Notes under the pieces: generated by a model
Told to the model about the DNA's origin: nothing
The model's input: only the letters and a program-made list of their open reading frames with translations
Database searches by the model: none
DNA from: Streptomyces regalis
Lineage (GTDB): Bacteria; Actinomycetota; Actinomycetes; Streptomycetales; Streptomycetaceae
Direction of reading: 5' to 3'
NCBI RefSeq assembly: GCF_001509475.1
Contig: NZ_LLZG01000025.1
Span: 1-64,000 of the forward strand
DNA length: 64,000 nt
Shown: piece by piece, positions 36,845 through 46,462 of the stretch
Numbering within the stretch: position 1 is the stretch's first letter
Layout: each line of letters begins with the position of its first letter
Program-made: the position numbers and the translations under genes

Positions 36845-38268
36845 CCGACGGCATGGGGTCCGAAGGGTCACTCGCGGACATCCCGGGACGCTCCGGGAGA
36901 GACGCCGTCGTGATCGGCGGCGGGCTCGCCGGCATCACCGCCGCGCTCGCTCTCGCCGACGCCGGAGTGCGCGTCACCCTGATCGAGGGCAGGCCGAGAC
37001 TGGGTGGCCTGGCCTTCTCCTTCCAGCGCGGCGAACTCACCGTCGACAACGGCCAGCACGTCTACCTGCGCTGCTGCACCGCCTACCGCTGGTTCCTCGA
37101 CCGTATCGAGGGGACGGCGCTGGCGCCGCTGCAGGATCGTCTCGACGTGCCCGTACTCGACATCGCGCGGCCCGAGGGGCGGCGGCTCGGCAGGCTGCGG
37201 CGCGACGAACTGCCCGTACCCCTGCACCTGGGCCGGAGTCTGGCGACGTATCCGCATCTGTCGCTCGCCGAGCGGGCCAAGGTCGGCCGGGCCGCGCTCG
37301 CGCTCAAGGGGCTCGACCTCGCCGATCCGAGCCTGGACGCCCAGGACTTCGGCAGCTGGCTGGCCGCGCACGGTCAGTCGGCGCGTGCCGTCGAGGCCCT
37401 GTGGGACCTGGTCGGGGTCGCCACCCTCAACGCGGTCGCGGGCGACGCCTCGCTGGGGCTCGCCGCGATGGTGTTCAAGACCGGTCTGCTGTCCGACCCG
37501 GGCGCGGCCGACATCGGCTGGGCGCACGTCCCGCTGGGCGAACTGCATGACCGGCTGGCCCGCAAGGCGCTCGACTCCGCGGGCGTCCGTACCGAGGTCC
37601 GTACACGCGTCACCTCCATCTCCCCTGAAGAGAACGGACGTTGGAGCGTTCAGGTTCCCGGCGAGACGCTTCAGGCGGACACGGTCGTGCTCGCCGTGGC
37701 CCAGCGCGAGGCGTACGACCTGCTGCCCGACGGTGCCCTCGACGCCCCCGAACAGCTGCTGGAGATCGGTACCGCGCCGATCCTCAACGTCCATGTGGTG
37801 TACGACCGGAAAGTGCTCAGCCGGCCGTTCTTCGCGGCCCTCGGCACGCCCGTGCAGTGGGTGTTCGACCGGACCGACGCGTCCGGGCTGCGGGACGGGC
37901 AGTACCTCGCCCTGTCCCAGTCGGCCGCGCAGGACGAGATCGATGAGCCGGTCGCCGCACTGCGCGAGCGGTATCTGCCCGAGCTGGAGCGGCTGTTGCC
38001 CAGGGCGCGCGATGCACAGGTGAAGGACTTCTTCGTGACCCGGGAGCGCACCGCGACGTTCGCTCCCACCCCTGGCGTCGGGCGGCTGCGGCCCGGCGCC
38101 CGTACCAAAGTCCCCGGCCTCTACCTGGCCGGAGCGTGGACCGCCACAGGGTGGCCCGCGACCATGGAGAGTGCGGTCCGCAGTGGCGTGAGTGCGGCCG
38201 GTGCCGCGCTGAGCGCCCTGGGCCGGCCCCGCCCCGGTCACCTCTTCGACGTAGAGGAGGCGGCGTGA
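36841..38268 (+). CDS. hpnE: Hydroxysqualene dehydroxylase HpnE
   Basis: 475-residue FAD-dependent amine-oxidase-fold enzyme that completes squalene formation by reducing hydroxysqualene. The dinucleotide motif VVIGGGLAGITAALALADAG is at about residues 23-42; VDNGQHVYLRCC follows, and the C-terminal FAD segment is PGLYLAGAWTATGWPATMESAVRSG (core LAGAWTATGWPATME). It is related to phytoene desaturases, but its place between hpnD and the prenyl synthase fixes the role. ATG at 36841 overlaps the preceding small gene by ATGA, and the next start overlaps its stop. Confidence 0.92.
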   Translation: MTDGMGSEGSLADIPGRSGRDAVVIGGGLAGITAALALADAGVRVTLIEGRPRLGGLAFSFQRGELTVDNGQHVYLRCCTAYRWFLDRIEGTALAPLQDRLDVPVLDIARPEGRRLGRLRRDELPVPLHLGRSLATYPHLSLAERAKVGRAALALKGLDLADPSLDAQDFGSWLAAHGQSARAVEALWDLVGVATLNAVAGDASLGLAAMVFKTGLLSDPGAADIGWAHVPLGELHDRLARKALDSAGVRTEVRTRVTSISPEENGRWSVQVPGETLQADTVVLAVAQREAYDLLPDGALDAPEQLLEIGTAPILNVHVVYDRKVLSRPFFAALGTPVQWVFDRTDASGLRDGQYLALSQSAAQDEIDEPVAALRERYLPELERLLPRARDAQVKDFFVTRERTATFAPTPGVGRLRPGARTKVPGLYLAGAWTATGWPATMESAVRSGVSAAGAALSALGRPRPGHLFDVEEAA

Positions 38269-39404
38269 TGCTGAACCAGCACACGGCGGCAGGCCCCCGC
38301 ACCCCCGGTACCGCAACAAGAGGAGAGACCGTGCCCACTGTGCCCCCGGCCGAGAAGGCCGCTCGAGAGACCGCGGTGGACGTGACCGCGCTCCTGGAGC
38401 GCGGGAGGACCCTGGCCACACCGGTACTGCGGGCGGCGATCGACCGCCTGGCCCCTCCCATGGACACCGTTTCCGCCTACCACTTCGGCTGGATCGACGC
38501 CGACGGCAACCCCACGGCCGGCGACGGCGGCAAGGCCGTACGCCCCGCCCTCGCGGTGCTCTCCGCCGAGGTCACCGGCGCCGCGCCCGAGGTCGGCATC
38601 CCCGGCGCCGTCGCCGTCGAACTCGTCCACAACTTCTCGCTGCTGCACGACGACCTGATGGACGGCGACGAACAGCGCCGCCACCGCGACACCGTCTGGA
38701 AGGTGCACGGCCCCGCCCAGGCCATCCTCGTCGGCGACGCCCTGTTCGCCCTGGCCAACGAGGTCCTGCTGGAACTCGGCACCGTCGAGGCAGGCCGCGC
38801 CGCCCGCCGCCTGACCACCGCCACCCGCGCCCTGATCGACGGCCAGGCGCAGGACATCTCCTACGAGCACCGCGACCGCGTCAGTGTCGAGGAGTGCCTG
38901 GAGATGGAGGGCAACAAGACCGGCGCCCTGCTCGCCTGCGCCAGCTCCATCGGCGCCGTGCTCGGCGGCGCGGACGACCGTACGGCCGACACCCTGGAGA
39001 AGTACGGCTACCACCTGGGCCTCGCCTTCCAGGCCGTCGACGACCTCCTCGGCATCTGGGGCGACCCGGTCTCCACCGGCAAGCAGACCTGGAGCGACCT
39101 GCGCCAGCGCAAGAAGTCCCTGCCGGTCGTGGCCGCGCTCGCGGCAGGCGGGTCCGCCTCCGAGCGGCTCGGCGAGATCCTCGCCGCCGACGCCAAGAGC
39201 AGCGACTTCGCGAACTTCTCCGAGGAGGAGTTCGCGGCCCGCGCCGCCCTCATCGAGGAGGCGGGCGGCCGCGAGTGGACCGCCGAAGAGGCGCGCCGTC
39301 AGCACGCCATCGCCGTCGAGGCCCTCGACGCCGTCGACATGCCCGACCGGGTGCGGGCTCAGTTCACGGCGCTCGCCGACTTCGTCGTCGTACGGAAGAG
39401 ATGA
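38268..39404 (+). CDS. Polyprenyl (farnesyl) diphosphate synthase
   Basis: 378-residue all-helical prenyltransferase condensing IPP with allylic diphosphates. First Asp-rich motif LLHDDLMDGD, second DDLLGIWGD; GKAVRPAL is the substrate Lys/Arg segment. In this operon the product needed is C15 farnesyl diphosphate for HpnD, though the chain length is not fixed by sequence. Two starts have good ribosome sites: ATG at 38268 (GAGGAGG seven bases upstream, overlapping the hpnE stop) and GTG at 38331 (AGGAGAG, 3 bases upstream), which would remove 21 residues. Confidence 0.88.
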   Translation: MLNQHTAAGPRTPGTATRGETVPTVPPAEKAARETAVDVTALLERGRTLATPVLRAAIDRLAPPMDTVSAYHFGWIDADGNPTAGDGGKAVRPALAVLSAEVTGAAPEVGIPGAVAVELVHNFSLLHDDLMDGDEQRRHRDTVWKVHGPAQAILVGDALFALANEVLLELGTVEAGRAARRLTTATRALIDGQAQDISYEHRDRVSVEECLEMEGNKTGALLACASSIGAVLGGADDRTADTLEKYGYHLGLAFQAVDDLLGIWGDPVSTGKQTWSDLRQRKKSLPVVAALAAGGSASERLGEILAADAKSSDFANFSEEEFAARAALIEEAGGREWTAEEARRQHAIAVEALDAVDMPDRVRAQFTALADFVVVRKR

Positions 39405-39462
39405 TCACCACCGGGCGAAAAGAGATGATCAGTATCGGTCGAATAGCCCTCGCGTAGTCGCC

Positions 39463-39493
39463 GGCCGGTGCCGCTGGAAGAAGCGCACCGGCC
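39463..39493 (+). other. Hairpin between the prenyl synthase and shc
   Basis: GGCCGGTGC pairs with GCACCGGCC (9 bp, 13-nt loop) in the 143-bp gap, one of few gaps in this operon. It may partially terminate or attenuate transcription before shc, or stabilise the upstream message. Confidence 0.35.
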
Positions 39494-39547
39494 GACGGCG
39501 GACCCACAGCAGACGCACTACTTGGAGCACTGCACGAAGGGGAAGCC

Positions 39548-41575
39548 ATGACAGCGACGACCGACGGAAGCGCCGGGGCGGTCCCGCCCCGGGCAGCCGC
39601 GGCCAGCGACACCGAGAACCCCGTGGCGGCCGGGGTGCACGAAGCCGCCGTACGCGCGACCCAGCGCGCCACCGACTTCCTGCTGGCGAAGCAGGACGCC
39701 CAGGGCTGGTGGAAGGGCGACCTCGAGACGAACGTCACCATGGACGCCGAGGACCTGCTGCTCCGTCAGTTCCTGGGCATCCGCGACGAGCCGACCACCC
39801 ACGCCGCCGCCCTCTTCATCCGCGGCGAGCAGCGCGAGGACGGCACCTGGGGCACCTTCTACGGCGCGCCGGGCGAACTCTCCGCCACCGTCGAGGCGTA
39901 CGTCGCCCTCCGCCTGGCCGGCGACGCGCCGGACGCACCGCACATGGCCAAGGCCTCCGCCTGGATCCGCGAGCAGGGCGGCATCGCCGCCGCCCGGGTC
40001 TTCACCCGGATCTGGCTGGCCCTGTTCGGCTGGTGGAAGTGGGAGGACCTGCCCGAACTCCCGCCGGAACTCATCTACTTCCCCAAGTGGTTCCCGCTCA
40101 ACATCTACGACTTCGGGTGCTGGGCCCGGCAGACCATCGTCCCGCTGACGATCGTCTCCGCGAAGCGTCCGGTACGGCCCGCGCCCTTCGCGCTCGACGA
40201 ACTGCACACCGACCCGGCCCATCCCAACCCGCCCAAGCCCCTTGCGCCGACGGCCAGTTGGGACGGTGCCTTCCAGCGGCTCGACAAGGCGCTGCACCAG
40301 CTGCGCAAGGTCGCCCCGCGCAGGCTGCGCAAGGCCGCCATGAACAGTGCCGCGCGCTGGATCATCGAGCGACAGGAGAACGACGGTTGCTGGGGCGGCA
40401 TCCAGCCCCCGGCGGTGTACTCGGTCATCGCCCTGCACCTGCTCGGCTACGACCTCGAACACCCCGTCATGCGCGAGGGGTTGGCGTCGCTGGACCGTTT
40501 CGCCGTCTGGCGCGAGGACGGGGCCCGGATGATCGAGGCCTGCCAGTCGCCCGTCTGGGACACCTGCCTGGCGACCATCGCGCTCGTGGACGCGGGGGTG
40601 CCGGCCGACCATCCGCAGCTCGTCAAGGCCGCGGACTGGATGCTCGGCGAGGAGATCGTCCGGCCCGGCGACTGGGCGGTCAGGCGGCCCCAACTGCCGC
40701 CCGGCGGCTGGGCGTTCGAGTTCCACAACGACAACTATCCCGACATCGACGACACCGCCGAGGTGGTGCTCGCGCTGCGCCGGGTCAAGCACCACGACCC
40801 GGAGCGGGTGGAGAAGGCGATCGGGCGCGGGGTGCGCTGGAACCTCGGGATGCAGTCGAAGAACGGGGCGTGGGGCGCCTTCGACGTCGACAACACCAGC
40901 CCGTTCCCCAACCGGCTGCCGTTCTGCGACTTCGGCGAGGTCATCGACCCCCCGTCGGCGGACGTCACCGCGCACGTCGTCGAGATGCTCGCCGTCGAGG
41001 GCCTCGCCCACGACCCGCGCACCCGGCGCGGCATCCAGTGGCTGCTCGCCGAACAGGAGCCGGACGGCTCGTGGTTCGGGCGCTGGGGCGTCAACTACGT
41101 CTACGGCACCGGGTCGGTCGTGCCCGCCCTGGTGGCGGCCGGGTTCCCGGCCTCGCACCCGGCGATCCGCCGGGCCGTGACCTGGCTGGAGTCCGTGCAG
41201 AACGACGACGGCGGCTGGGGCGAGGACCTGCGCTCCTACAAGTACGTCAAGGAGTGGAGCGGCAAGGGCGCCTCGACAGCCTCGCAGACGGCGTGGGCGC
41301 TGATGGCCCTGCTGTCCGCGGGGGAGAAGGACTCCAAGGCCGTCGAGCGCGGCATCGAGTGGCTCGCGGCCACCCAGCGGGAGGACGGCTCCTGGGACGA
41401 GCCCTACTTCACCGGTACCGGATTCCCCTGGGACTTCTCCATCAACTACCACCTCTACCGGCAGGTGTTTCCGCTCACGGCGCTCGGCCGGTACGTGCAC
41501 GGAGAGCCCTTCGCCGACAAGCCCCACACGACCGGGGCGCCCGGGAAGTCGCTCACCGAGGCCAAGGGGGGCTGA
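39548..41575 (+). CDS. shc: Squalene-hopene cyclase
   Basis: 675-residue monotopic membrane enzyme cyclising squalene to hopene/hopanol. It has the catalytic DIDDTA motif (about residue 398) and several QW repeats (for example QEPDGSWFGRWG, QNDDGGWGED, QREDGSWDEPYF) typical of the alpha/alpha-barrels. Length matches bacterial SHC. ATG at 39548 follows a GAAGGGGA box. Stop overlaps the hpnG start (TGATG). It is the central step of the operon, which otherwise provides squalene upstream and modifies hopene downstream. Confidence 0.96.
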   Translation: MTATTDGSAGAVPPRAAAASDTENPVAAGVHEAAVRATQRATDFLLAKQDAQGWWKGDLETNVTMDAEDLLLRQFLGIRDEPTTHAAALFIRGEQREDGTWGTFYGAPGELSATVEAYVALRLAGDAPDAPHMAKASAWIREQGGIAAARVFTRIWLALFGWWKWEDLPELPPELIYFPKWFPLNIYDFGCWARQTIVPLTIVSAKRPVRPAPFALDELHTDPAHPNPPKPLAPTASWDGAFQRLDKALHQLRKVAPRRLRKAAMNSAARWIIERQENDGCWGGIQPPAVYSVIALHLLGYDLEHPVMREGLASLDRFAVWREDGARMIEACQSPVWDTCLATIALVDAGVPADHPQLVKAADWMLGEEIVRPGDWAVRRPQLPPGGWAFEFHNDNYPDIDDTAEVVLALRRVKHHDPERVEKAIGRGVRWNLGMQSKNGAWGAFDVDNTSPFPNRLPFCDFGEVIDPPSADVTAHVVEMLAVEGLAHDPRTRRGIQWLLAEQEPDGSWFGRWGVNYVYGTGSVVPALVAAGFPASHPAIRRAVTWLESVQNDDGGWGEDLRSYKYVKEWSGKGASTASQTAWALMALLSAGEKDSKAVERGIEWLAATQREDGSWDEPYFTGTGFPWDFSINYHLYRQVFPLTALGRYVHGEPFADKPHTTGAPGKSLTEAKGG

Positions 41576-42216
41576 TGAGCCCGCAGCCCGCCGCGGCCCC
41601 GCTGCTGATCGCCTGCGCGCTCGGCATCGAGCAGTTCGCCCTGCGCACCAGCGACCGCGGCGGCGCCGGCGGGCCGGTCACCGTCCTGCGGACCGGCATG
41701 GGGCCCCGGGCGGCCGAGCGCTCCGTCACCCGGGTCCTGGCCGACCCGGCCCTCAGCGGGGCCGCCGTGCTCGCCACGGGGTTCTGCGCGGGGCTCGCTC
41801 CCGGGATGCATCCCGGCGATCTGGTCGTCGCCGAGGAGACCCGGGATCCGGGCGGAACCATTCCGTGCGTCGGGACCGACCTACTCGTCAAAGAGCTCAC
41901 GCGCGCCGTTCCCGGCCGCACCGTCCACACCGGACCGCTCACCGGCTCCGATCACGTCGTCCGTGGTCAGGAACGGTCCGATCTGCTTGCGACCGGCGCA
42001 ATCGCGGTCGACATGGAGTCGGCGGTCACGCTCCTGAGCGCCGTCCGCGCGGGCGAGCGCCCGGTTGCGGCCGTCCGGGTGGTCGTGGACGCTCCAGAAC
42101 ATGAACTCGTCCGGATCGGCACGTTGCGCGGTGGAATATCGGCTTTCCGTGTCCTTCGTTCCGTTCTCCCTGCTTTCTTCGAATGGCACCGTTCTTTGCT
42201 GCTCCCCAGGAGGTGA
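41575..42216 (+). CDS. hpnG: HpnG-type nucleosidase (adenosylhopane nucleosidase/phosphorylase)
   Basis: 213-residue protein of the purine-nucleoside phosphorylase/hydrolase fold. It has LRTGMGPRAAERSV near the start and the nucleobase motif AIAVDMESAV. HpnG releases adenine from adenosylhopane to give ribosylhopane (known from other hopanoid makers). The neighbouring hpnH makes adenosylhopane, so the pair forms the side-chain route. It has no signal peptide and its stop lies just before the AGGAGG box of hpnH. Confidence 0.85.
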   Translation: MSPQPAAAPLLIACALGIEQFALRTSDRGGAGGPVTVLRTGMGPRAAERSVTRVLADPALSGAAVLATGFCAGLAPGMHPGDLVVAEETRDPGGTIPCVGTDLLVKELTRAVPGRTVHTGPLTGSDHVVRGQERSDLLATGAIAVDMESAVTLLSAVRAGERPVAAVRVVVDAPEHELVRIGTLRGGISAFRVLRSVLPAFFEWHRSLLLPRR

Positions 42217-42221
42217 GCCAG

Positions 42222-43244
42222 ATGGCCATGCCGCTGCGTCAGTCCATCAAGGTCGCTACATACTTGGCCGAACAGAAGCTCCGCAGGCGGGACAAGTTTC
42301 CGCTGATCGTCGAGCTGGAACCACTCTTCGCCTGCAACCTCAAGTGCGAGGGCTGCGGCAAGATCCAGCACCCGGCCGGAGTACTCAAGCAGCGCATGCC
42401 GGTCGCGCAGGCGGTGGGAGCGGTGCTCGAATCCGGTGCGCCGATGGTGTCCATCGCCGGCGGTGAGCCGTTGATGCACCCTCAGATCGACGAGATCGTG
42501 CGGCAGCTGGTGGCCAAGCGGAAATACGTGTTCCTGTGCACCAACGCCATGCTGCTGCGCAAGAAGATGGACAAGTTCACGCCCTCGTCGTACTTCGCCT
42601 TCGCGGTGCACATCGACGGCCTGCGCGAGCGGCACGACGAGTCCGTGGCGAAGGAGGGTGTGTTCGACGAGGCCGTGGAGGCCATCAAGGAGGCCAAGAG
42701 GCGCGGCTTCCGGGTCACCACCAACTCGACCTTCTTCAACACCGACACCCCGCAGACGATCATCGAGGTCCTCAACTTCCTCAACGACGACCTCAAGGTC
42801 GACGAGATGATGATCTCGCCCGCCTACGCCTACGAGAAGGCCCCCGACCAGGAGCACTTCCTGGGCGTGGAGCAGACCCGCGAGCTGTTCAAGAAGGCCT
42901 TCGCGGGCGGCAACCGCAGGAAGTGGCGGCTCAACCACTCGCCGCTGTTCCTCGACTTCCTCGAGGGCAAGGTCGACTTCCCGTGCACCGCCTGGGCGAT
43001 CCCGAACTACTCGCTCTTCGGCTGGCAGCGCCCCTGCTACCTGATGAGCGACGGGTACGTCCCGACGTACCGCGAACTCATCGAGGAGACCGACTGGGAC
43101 AAGTACGGCCGGGGCAAGGACCCGCGTTGCGCCAACTGCATGGCGCACTGCGGCTACGAGCCCACCGCCGTCCTCGCCACCATGGGCTCGCTCAAGGAGT
43201 CGCTGCGCGCCATGCGCGAGACGGTCTCCGGGAACCGGGAGTGA
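42222..43244 (+). CDS. hpnH: Radical SAM adenosylhopane synthase HpnH
   Basis: 340-residue radical SAM enzyme that joins the 5'-deoxyadenosyl group to hopene. The 4Fe-4S cluster motif is CNLKCEGC, followed by the GGEPLMHP segment for SAM; a C-terminal Cys-rich part ([12 protein letters not shown]) is typical of SPASM-like ends in this family. ATG at 42222 sits 7 bases after AGGAGG. Five bases of spacing to the hpnG end and 4 to ispG make it part of the tightly packed operon. Confidence 0.93.
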   Translation: MAMPLRQSIKVATYLAEQKLRRRDKFPLIVELEPLFACNLKCEGCGKIQHPAGVLKQRMPVAQAVGAVLESGAPMVSIAGGEPLMHPQIDEIVRQLVAKRKYVFLCTNAMLLRKKMDKFTPSSYFAFAVHIDGLRERHDESVAKEGVFDEAVEAIKEAKRRGFRVTTNSTFFNTDTPQTIIEVLNFLNDDLKVDEMMISPAYAYEKAPDQEHFLGVEQTRELFKKAFAGGNRRKWRLNHSPLFLDFLEGKVDFPCTAWAIPNYSLFGWQRPCYLMSDGYVPTYRELIEETDWDKYGRGKDPRCANCMAHCGYEPTAVLATMGSLKESLRAMRETVSGNRE

Positions 43245-43248
43245 CACC

Positions 43249-44424
43249 ATGACCGCCATCTCCTTGGGCGTCCCCGAGGTACCCCTCCGGCCGATCGCCG
43301 AGCGGCGTGTGTCGCGACAGATCCAGGTCGGCCCGGTGGCGGTCGGGGGCGGTGCCCCCGTGTCGGTGCAGTCGATGACGACGACCCGTACGTCCGACAT
43401 CGGCGCCACCTTGCAGCAGATCGCCGAGCTGACGGCGTCGGGCTGCCAGATCGTGCGCGTGGCCTGCCCGACGCAGGACGACGCGGACGCCCTCGCGACG
43501 ATTGCCCGCAAGTCGCAGATCCCGGTGATCGCGGACATCCACTTCCAGCCCAAGTACGTGTTCGCCGCGATCGAGGCCGGCTGTGCGGCCGTACGGGTCA
43601 ATCCCGGCAACATCAAGCAGTTCGACGACAAGGTCAAGGAGATCGCGCGGGCCGCCAAGGACCACGGCACGCCGATCCGTATCGGCGTCAATGCCGGGTC
43701 GCTCGACAGGCGGCTGCTGCAGAAGTACGGCAAGGCGACGCCCGAGGCCCTGGTCGAGTCGGCGCTGTGGGAGGCGTCGCTCTTCGAGGAGCACGACTTC
43801 CGGGACATCAAGATCTCGGTCAAGCACAACGACCCTGTGGTGATGGTCAACGCCTACCAGCTGCTGGCCGAGCAGTGCGACTACCCGCTGCACCTCGGGG
43901 TGACCGAGGCCGGGCCTGCCTTTCAGGGCACGATCAAGTCGGCCGTCGCCTTCGGCGCGCTGCTGTCGCGGGGCATCGGCGACACCATCCGGGTGTCCCT
44001 GAGCGCTCCGCCCGCCGAGGAGGTCAAGGTCGGCATCCAGATCCTTCAGTCGCTGGGGCTGAGGCAGCGGCGCCTGGAGATCGTCTCCTGCCCGTCGTGC
44101 GGGCGTGCGCAGGTCGACGTGTACAAGCTGGCCGACGAGGTCACGGCCGGCCTGGAAGGCATGGAAGTGCCGTTGCGGGTAGCCGTCATGGGCTGTGTGG
44201 TCAACGGCCCCGGCGAGGCACGGGAGGCGGATCTGGGGGTCGCCTCCGGCAACGGCAAGGGGCAGATCTTCGTGAAGGGCGAGGTCATCAAGACCGTCCC
44301 CGAGTCGAAGATCGTCGAGACCCTGATCGACGAGGCGATGAAGATCGCCGAGCAGATGGAGCAGGAGGGGGCCGCATCGGGCGCCCCCACCGTCACGGGG
44401 AATCCAGAAGTGACTGTGAGTTGA
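43249..44424 (+). CDS. ispG: 4-hydroxy-3-methylbut-2-enyl diphosphate synthase
   Basis: 391-residue iron-sulfur enzyme of the MEP pathway, converting MEcPP to HMBPP. It has the N-terminal TIM barrel ([21 protein letters not shown], core SVQSMTTT) and the C-terminal 4Fe-4S domain with SCPSCGR and CVVNGPGEA. It is a dedicated extra copy or the main one; the window cannot tell. Together with dxs it supplies C5 units to the hopanoid pathway. A 31-bp gap follows before dxs. The tail after about residue 375 is unconserved. Confidence 0.95.
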   Translation: MTAISLGVPEVPLRPIAERRVSRQIQVGPVAVGGGAPVSVQSMTTTRTSDIGATLQQIAELTASGCQIVRVACPTQDDADALATIARKSQIPVIADIHFQPKYVFAAIEAGCAAVRVNPGNIKQFDDKVKEIARAAKDHGTPIRIGVNAGSLDRRLLQKYGKATPEALVESALWEASLFEEHDFRDIKISVKHNDPVVMVNAYQLLAEQCDYPLHLGVTEAGPAFQGTIKSAVAFGALLSRGIGDTIRVSLSAPPAEEVKVGIQILQSLGLRQRRLEIVSCPSCGRAQVDVYKLADEVTAGLEGMEVPLRVAVMGCVVNGPGEAREADLGVASGNGKGQIFVKGEVIKTVPESKIVETLIDEAMKIAEQMEQEGAASGAPTVTGNPEVTVS

Positions 44425-44455
44425 AGCAAGGCACGGACCGAGAGGGGGCCCGAGC

Positions 44456-46462
44456 GTGACGATTCTGGAGAGCATCCGGGGACCACGTGACCTGAAGGCG
44501 CTGTCCGAGGCGGAACTCGGTGATCTGTCCCATGAAATCAGGGAGTTCCTGGTGCACGCGGTCGCCAGGACCGGCGGACATCTCGGGCCCAATCTGGGAG
44601 TGGTGGAACTCTCCATCGCGCTCCACCGGGTCTTCGAGTCACCGGTCGACCGCATCGTCTGGGACACCGGCCACCAGAGCTACGTACACAAGCTTTTGAC
44701 GGGCCGTCAGGACTTCTCCAAGCTGCGCGGCAAGGGCGGTCTGTCCGGCTATCCCTCGCGCGAGGAGTCCGAGCACGACATCGTCGAGAACAGCCACGCC
44801 TCCACCGCGCTCGGCTGGGCCGACGGGCTCGCCAAGGCCCGTCAGGTACAGGGGGAGAAGGGCCACGTCGTCGCGGTGATCGGCGACGGCGCGCTGACCG
44901 GCGGCATGGCCTGGGAGGCGCTGAACAACATCGCGGCCGCCAAGGACCGGCCGCTGATCATCGTCGTCAACGACAACGAGCGGTCATACGCGCCGACCAT
45001 CGGGGGCCTCGCCAACCACCTGGCCACCCTGCGCACCACCGACAGCTACGAGAAGGTCCTGGCCTGGGGGAAGGACGTACTGCTGCGGACCCCGCTCGTG
45101 GGCAACACGATCTACGAGTCCCTGCACGGCGCGAAGAAGGGCTTCAAGGACGCCTTCGCCCCGCAGGGCATGTTCGAGGACCTGGGACTGAAGTACGTCG
45201 GCCCGATCGACGGGCACGACATCGGGGCCGTCGAGTCCGCGCTCAGGCGTGCGAAACGCTTCCACGGGCCCGTGCTCGTCCACTGCCTCACGGAGAAGGG
45301 GCGCGGCTATGAACCCGCCCTCGCCCACGAGGAGGACCACTTCCACACCGTCGGCGTGATGGACCCGCTGACCTGCGAGCCGCTCGCACCGTCCAACGGG
45401 CCTTCCTGGACCTCGGTGTTCGGGGACGAGATCGTGCGGATCGGCGAGGAGCGCGAGGACGTCGTGGCGATCACGGCCGCCATGCTGCATCCCGTCGGGC
45501 TCGGCAAGTTCGCGGAGCGGTTCCCGGACCGGGTGTGGGACGTCGGGATCGCCGAGCAGCACGCGGCCGTGTCGGCGGCGGGGCTCGCCACGGGTGGGCT
45601 GCACCCGGTCGTCGCCGTGTACGCGACGTTCCTGAACCGCGCTTTCGACCAGCTCCTGATGGACGTCGCGCTGCACCGCTGCGGGGTGACGTTCGTGCTG
45701 GACCGGGCCGGCGTCACCGGTGCCGACGGGCCCTCCCACAACGGCATGTGGGACATGTCGATCCTCCAGGTCGTGCCCGGCCTCAGGATCGCCGCGCCGC
45801 GCGACGCCGACCAGCTGCGGGCGCAGCTGCGGGAGGCCGTGGCCGTCGACGACGCGCCGACGCTCGTGCGGTTCCCGAAGGAGTCGGTCGGACCGTCGAT
45901 CCCGGCGATCGACCGGGTGGGCGGTCTGGACGTGCTGCATCGGGACGCCGGCGAGCCGGATGTCCTGCTCGTCGCCGTCGGAGTGATGGCCCCGGTGTGC
46001 CTCCAGGCGGCCGAGCTGCTGCAGGCCCGCGGCATCAACTGCACCGTCGTGGACCCGCGTTGGGTCAAGCCGGTCGACCCCGCGCTCCCGCCCCTCGCCG
46101 CACAGCACCGGTTGGCGGCCGTCGTCGAGGACAACAGCCGCTCGGCCGGGGTCGGCGCCGCTGTGGCGCTGGCACTGAGTGACGCCGATGTCGACGTACC
46201 CGTACGACGGTTCGGTATCCCGGAGCAGTTTCTCGCGCACGCCAAGCGGGGCGAGCTGCTCGCCGACATCGGGCTCACGCCCGTCGAGATCGCCGGACGG
46301 ATCAGCGCGAGCCTGGCCCTCAAGGAGGCCGAGGACAGCCTGGTCGCCGGCTCGGAGCGGGGCGACGACGGCAGTCAGGACGGTCGTGCCGTCGTGCCGG
46401 CCAAGGGGAAACCCGTGCCGGTCAAGGGGAAAGCCGTGTCAGTCAAGGAGAAAGCCGAATGA
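44456..46462 (+). CDS. dxs: 1-deoxy-D-xylulose-5-phosphate synthase
   Basis: 668-residue ThDP enzyme forming DXP from pyruvate and glyceraldehyde-3-phosphate, the first MEP step. It has the ThDP motif [15 protein letters not shown]...[14 protein letters not shown] in the loop, and [12 protein letters not shown] (Glu for ThDP activation) in the transketolase Pyr domain, followed by the C-terminal transketolase domain. The last 30 residues are unusual: a Lys-rich VP(V/A)KGK heptad repeat. GTG at 44456 follows GAGAGGGGG. The stop overlaps the hpnO start (ATGA). Confidence 0.95.
   Translation: MTILESIRGPRDLKALSEAELGDLSHEIREFLVHAVARTGGHLGPNLGVVELSIALHRVFESPVDRIVWDTGHQSYVHKLLTGRQDFSKLRGKGGLSGYPSREESEHDIVENSHASTALGWADGLAKARQVQGEKGHVVAVIGDGALTGGMAWEALNNIAAAKDRPLIIVVNDNERSYAPTIGGLANHLATLRTTDSYEKVLAWGKDVLLRTPLVGNTIYESLHGAKKGFKDAFAPQGMFEDLGLKYVGPIDGHDIGAVESALRRAKRFHGPVLVHCLTEKGRGYEPALAHEEDHFHTVGVMDPLTCEPLAPSNGPSWTSVFGDEIVRIGEEREDVVAITAAMLHPVGLGKFAERFPDRVWDVGIAEQHAAVSAAGLATGGLHPVVAVYATFLNRAFDQLLMDVALHRCGVTFVLDRAGVTGADGPSHNGMWDMSILQVVPGLRIAAPRDADQLRAQLREAVAVDDAPTLVRFPKESVGPSIPAIDRVGGLDVLHRDAGEPDVLLVAVGVMAPVCLQAAELLQARGINCTVVDPRWVKPVDPALPPLAAQHRLAAVVEDNSRSAGVGAAVALALSDADVDVPVRRFGIPEQFLAHAKRGELLADIGLTPVEIAGRISASLALKEAEDSLVAGSERGDDGSQDGRAVVPAKGKPVPVKGKAVSVKEKAE
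46394..46456 (+). repeat. Three 21-bp tandem repeats at the dxs 3' end
   Basis: Units at 46394-46414, 46415-46435 and 46436-46456 are nearly identical (consensus starting GTGCCGGTCAAGGGG) and encode [14 protein letters not shown] and VSVKEKA, giving a Lys-rich tail. Confidence 0.8.

Noticed and set aside
39401..39457. 18-codon frame after the prenyl synthase as a gene
   Set aside because: It lacks a properly spaced ribosome site and recognisable sequence; noted only as part of the control-like gap.
39518..41527. 669-codon frame opposite shc
   Set aside because: Repetitive Gly/Arg/Val composition without domain; shc on the other strand is unmistakable.
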